DNA of 6,976 nucleotides from Bdellovibrionales bacterium. GTDB taxonomy: Bacteria > Bdellovibrionota > Bdellovibrionia > Bdellovibrionales > UBA1609. The translations under genes were made by a program, and so were the position numbers. Shown here piece after piece: positions 4,655 through 6,976 of the stretch; the stretch's first letter is position 1; each line of letters opens with the position of its first letter. Location: assembly GCA_020435185.1 (NCBI GenBank), contig JAGRAA010000370.1, positions 1-6,976 of the forward strand, written 5' to 3'. Below the pieces are notes generated by a model. That model ran no database searches. It was not told the origin of the DNA and worked only from the letters and a program-made list of their open reading frames with translations.

Positions 4655-5872
4655 TTATTTTTTCACGTTTTTTCTATTTGATGACTTTGGTAAACCGGCA
4701 AGTTCACTTAGGTTCTTAGGATAGGTCTCGCTATATAGAGTAAAATGATTAGTTTCGTCCTTAAGCAGCTCTACAAGTTTAGGGTGCAAGAATAACTTCT
4801 CTCTTCCAACAGTAAGTTCTTTTAATACTCCTATTTGGGTAAGTTCTTTCAAATATTTCGAAGCAGCCTGTCTTTTAGCAATCTTTTTTTCTCGTAAATC
4901 TTGAATTCGACAATAAGGAAGCTCAAATATTAAACTTAGCAATTCATAAGAATAAAATTTTCGTGCCTTCGTTGATTTTATGTATTCCTTAGTATGGTCC
5001 ATGAGTTTTCTTATGGCCTCAATTTTGTTTCTAGTCCAATACGAGGTATCTTCCACAGCTGATAAAATAAAAATTATCCAATTTTCCCAATTATTGTCTT
5101 TGGTTACCCCTAAGAGTAATTGATAGTAGCTTTCTTTTTCTTGAATGAGATAACGACTCAGGTAAAGTATAGGCAAAGAAAGTAGATTTTCCTGAACTAA
5201 AAATAAATTGTTAACGATACGACCAGTGCGACCATTCCCATCGGTAAATGGATGAATCGCTTCAAATTGATAGTGGCAGACTGCCATTCGGATGAGTGGA
5301 TCTATGCCTGTTTTATTATGTAAAAATTTTTCCCAATTTTCTAATAAGTCTCGTAATAATTTTTCTCCGCTTGGTGGGGTATAAATAACTTTCTCTGTTT
5401 TACTATTTTTAAGTTGGGTTCCGGGAACTTTTCGCACTTTCATCTCAACACCTTTTATGACACTACATACTTCTTCAATTGTACGAGTATTCAGTGGGTG
5501 GTCTTTAAGTTCCATGAAACCTTTTAGAAGGGCTCGACTGTATCTGAGAGTTTCTTTAGTTGTGGGATCGGCTTGCTCCTCTCTGTGTTCAAATTCGAAG
5601 AGTTTATCTGTAGTAGTGACTATATTTTCTATTTCTGAACTGGCACGCGCTTCAAGCTTAGGCAAAATACCGATAAGCATACTCTGGTTTGGAATGAGTT
5701 CTGCAGCTTGTTTCAGCTCTGCTAAGGCTGCACGTGCGGAAATACATTTTTTTAATATACTTTTAGTTTCTAAGTCGAATTCAGGAGGTAGAGTAGGAAG
5801 TTCTTGAAAGGGCTGTTCGGCTGTCCAAGACCTATTATGGGTTATGTCGATGTTTTTTGACTTTGACATCAT
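4655..5872 (-). CDS. Fic family protein AMP-transferase, class II (SoFic-like), with C-terminal winged helix
   Basis: Fic proteins transfer AMP (some also remove it) to hydroxyl side chains of target proteins. The 405-aa product has a Fic_N-type region (20-95) and the full catalytic motif HPFTDGNGRTGR (207-218). His207 is the general base, and the Asp/Gly/Asn/Arg residues bind Mg2+ and phosphates. SSEIEN (78-83) fits the (S/T)xxxE(G/N) inhibitory motif, whose Glu82 should block ATP binding. Because it lies N-terminal in the same chain, this is class II and no separate antitoxin is needed. VPGTQLKN (149-156) and VIYTPPSGE (162-170) match the target-binding flap region. Residues 307-365 look like a winged helix, as in the Shewanella SoFic subfamily; about 35 extra residues follow. 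An in-frame TAA directly precedes the two tandem ATGs, so the start is 5872 or 5869. No Shine-Dalgarno is present. The targets are unknown. Confidence 0.93.
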   Translation of the reverse strand: MMSKSKNIDITHNRSWTAEQPFQELPTLPPEFDLETKSILKKCISARAALAELKQAAELIPNQSMLIGILPKLEARASSEIENIVTTTDKLFEFEHREEQADPTTKETLRYSRALLKGFMELKDHPLNTRTIEEVCSVIKGVEMKVRKVPGTQLKNSKTEKVIYTPPSGEKLLRDLLENWEKFLHNKTGIDPLIRMAVCHYQFEAIHPFTDGNGRTGRIVNNLFLVQENLLSLPILYLSRYLIQEKESYYQLLLGVTKDNNWENWIIFILSAVEDTSYWTRNKIEAIRKLMDHTKEYIKSTKARKFYSYELLSLIFELPYCRIQDLREKKIAKRQAASKYLKELTQIGVLKELTVGREKLFLHPKLVELLKDETNHFTLYSETYPKNLSELAGLPKSSNRKNVKK

Positions 5873-5941
5873 TTATAGATGTTATGTCGCTTTCATCGAC
5901 ACGTCAATAAAACATGTTGATATTTTGCTATTTTATCGACA
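5845..5941. promoter_or_regulatory. Phased TGTCGAT boxes over the fic promoter and start
   Basis: TGTCGAT-type boxes occur in plus orientation at 5845-5851 (inside fic codons), 5885-5891 (TGTCGCT) and 5915-5921 (TGTTGAT). In minus orientation they occur at 5895-5901 and 5935-5941 (ATCGACA). Same-orientation starts are 40, 30 and 40 bp apart, multiples of about one helical turn. TGTCG (5885-5889) and CGACA (5897-5901) form a dyad that exactly fills the 17-bp spacer between the -35 and -10. A 21-bp direct repeat, 17 of 21 identical, starts at 5895 and 5935. A cooperative repressor array is the best reading. Confidence 0.6.
5879..5907 (-). promoter_or_regulatory. Sigma70-type promoter of fic, probably leaderless
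   Basis: On the minus strand -35 TTGACG (5902-5907) and -10 TAACAT (5879-5884) are separated by exactly 17 bp. Counting from the -10, transcription would start at about 5872, the A of the first fic ATG. With no ribosome binding site and an in-frame stop immediately upstream, a leaderless mRNA is the simplest interpretation. Confidence 0.6.
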
Positions 5942-6027
5942 TATATATAAAACATAATTAATAACAATAAGTTATGAATAATATGGAGGTAGTTTGAAAA
6001 CAAGCTAATAGAAAGTTCCCAAATTCG

Positions 6028-6051
6028 CAGGGTCAAACTGAATTTACCCTG
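6028..6051 (-). terminator. Hairpin downstream of the 207-aa lipoprotein gene
   Basis: CAGGGT (6028-6033) pairs with ACCCTG (6046-6051), extended by AAA/TTT (6035-6037 and 6043-6045) past one bulged C, closing on a CTGAA loop. It lies 65 bp beyond the lipoprotein stop. On the minus strand it is followed by AT-rich sequence but no proper T run, so it would be a weak terminator or a processing stem. Confidence 0.35.
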
Positions 6052-6115
6052 ACTGCCCACTTAACTTATTGAAATCACACAACTGCTGACCAATCCGCCA
6101 TTTACGCTAACAATA

Positions 6116-6739
6116 TCATTCCTTCTTCTGAAGCTTATCTAGAGCCGTGCCTATGTATACAGCCTTTAAGCCTTTTGCCAAAACTGCATTTGCCTGATCA
6201 TTTTCATTTTCAATAATGATGGCTAAATATTTTTTATCTTCGGAGTCATCATTAAATCGTTTAAGCATACTTTGCCTCACCAGCTTTTTTAACGACAAAG
6301 ATGCTTTCATTAACTCCGCTTCCATCTCTCTTTCTACAAGTTTATATTTGACCCCATTTTTGCTAAGATCTTCGCTAGAAATTCCGGCTTCAAAATACGT
6401 GAGTCTTTTGTTTTCTATCCAATCCGCCATCACGCCTTTGTACGTTCCATACTCAGTCTTAAATTCTAACCAAACTTGTCCATTTAAATTACAAGCCACT
6501 ACCTGCTGATGATCAATTTCATACAGACTTTTAGAAATTTCTTTAACATTTATAATCTGTTCATCAAATCTAAATTCTTCTGTATCCCTGACTATTCCAA
6601 AGATTCTTGAGACGTACTCTCCGGCAAAATTATTCAAAGAAGTAGAATTCGAAGCTCCACACAAAGGATGAGTATACTCAACACATCCCGAAGTACCGAT
6701 TAATAATGCCATTAAAATATATCTTTTAACAAATGTCAT
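6116..6739 (-). CDS. Lipoprotein of unknown function, 207 aa
   Basis: MTFVKRYILMALLIGTSGC is a lipoprotein signal with lipobox GTSGC, so Cys19 is the lipidation site; Val at +2 suggests outer-membrane sorting. Residues 36-120 alternate hydrophobic and polar residues with several Phe, Tyr and Trp (ADWIENKRLTYFEAGI), suggesting a small beta domain. Residues 120-165 are strongly charged and probably helical. The C-terminus (170-200) has YLAIIIEN and a helix-like ANAVLAKGLKAVYIG. Cys27 and Cys83 could form a disulphide. I recognise no family. The start is supported by GAGGAG (6745-6750), 5 nt from the ATG. It has its own promoter and is separated from fic by the fic control region, so it is probably monocistronic. 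Confidence 0.85.
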   Translation of the reverse strand: MTFVKRYILMALLIGTSGCVEYTHPLCGASNSTSLNNFAGEYVSRIFGIVRDTEEFRFDEQIINVKEISKSLYEIDHQQVVACNLNGQVWLEFKTEYGTYKGVMADWIENKRLTYFEAGISSEDLSKNGVKYKLVEREMEAELMKASLSLKKLVRQSMLKRFNDDSEDKKYLAIIIENENDQANAVLAKGLKAVYIGTALDKLQKKE

Positions 6740-6763
6740 GGTGTCTCCTCGCTTGTAACTTAA

Positions 6764-6792
6764 ATTCTAAAGCTCTCCTTAAAATGAGACAA
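6764..6792 (-). promoter_or_regulatory. Sigma70-type promoter of the 207-aa lipoprotein gene
   Basis: On the minus strand -35 TTGTCT (6787-6792) and -10 TAGAAT (6764-6769) have an optimal 17-bp spacer. Transcription should begin near 6757, giving an 18-nt leader that contains the GAGGAG ribosome binding site. The -35 overlaps GTCTCATTTTAA, which recurs at 6914-6925 and could be a regulator site. Confidence 0.65.
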
Positions 6793-6976
6793 CTTGATGT
6801 ACACAAGGCTCTCAATTATCTAGAAGAATACAGACAAAGGACTAACATATCTTTTTGAGACATTTTTAGTAGAAGCGAGCAAAAACAGAGGTCTGAATAA
6901 ATGTTTTCTCGAGTTAAAATGAGACTTTAGCTCAATAGATTAGCTATTCTTCCGATGAGTGTTAAACTACTCAAGA
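6793..6976. other. Non-coding right edge
   Basis: I see no supported gene here. It holds a second 12-bp copy of TTAAAATGAGAC (6914-6925; first copy 6779-6790) and two short dyads: TAGCT/AGCTA (6928-6932 and 6942-6946) and TGAGT/ACTCA (6956-6960 and 6969-6973). A gene could begin just beyond the window. Confidence 0.5.

Noticed and set aside
5457..5807. 116-codon plus-strand ORF
   Set aside because: Antisense to the Fic N-terminal half, which carries the conserved inhibitory motif.
5981..6006. GGAGG followed by a TTG start between fic and the 207-aa lipoprotein gene
   Set aside because: The resulting plus-strand frame is only four codons before TAA.
6216..6509. 97-codon plus-strand ORF
   Set aside because: Antisense shadow of the 207-aa lipoprotein, which has a lipobox, ribosome binding site and promoter.

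Overview
The window looks like an accessory region from a moderately AT-rich, Gram-negative predator-type lineage, most likely Bdellovibrionota/Oligoflexia. This is an inference. It rests on a TIGR02147-type (DUF4423) regulator, a family concentrated in that group and in Fibrobacteres, paired with a secreted protein carrying the GHGGDA...C and LHExxY pattern I associate with the same group. Three of the five convincing genes have clear lipoprotein (signal peptidase II) signals, which fits a diderm. No rRNA, tRNA, CRISPR array or transposase gene is visible.

Layout from left to right; all genes are on the minus strand. (1) Positions 1-30 match the tail of a repeat family. (2) 141-204 holds one strong and one weaker terminator hairpin for a 450-aa lipoprotein (240-1592) with a coiled-coil-like N half, a carboxypeptidase-regulatory-like domain and a YfaP/DUF2135-like C-terminal beta domain. 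(3) A 745-bp gene-free stretch (1593-2337) contains G8 and C9 tracts, several dyads, a weak 38-aa ORF, and a complete 177-bp repeat element (copy A, 2107-2283) with 29-bp near-perfect terminal inverted repeats. (4) A two-gene operon follows: a TIGR02147 regulator (3552-4370, GTG start) whose stop overlaps by 4 nt the start of a 405-aa lipoprotein (2338-3555). (5) Copy B of the repeat (4507-4620) lacks the right end. (6) A class II Fic AMP-transferase gene (4655-5872) has a winged-helix C-terminus. Its promoter abuts the ATG, so the mRNA should be leaderless, and it is covered by regularly phased TGTCGAT boxes. (7) Last come a 207-aa lipoprotein of unknown function (6116-6739) with a textbook sigma70 promoter, and non-coding sequence to the right edge.

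The most unusual feature is the organisation. One- or two-gene modules, all in one orientation, are separated by direct copies of the same repeat (C tail - lipoprotein - A - regulator/lipoprotein - B - fic). Copies A and B are exactly 2,400 bp apart and bracket the regulator/lipoprotein pair, which resembles a cassette array or recombination-prone island without its recombinase in view. The repeat shows no integron attC core sites. A second point of interest is the fic control region, which suggests negative autoregulation by the Fic protein's own DNA-binding domain or by another regulator.
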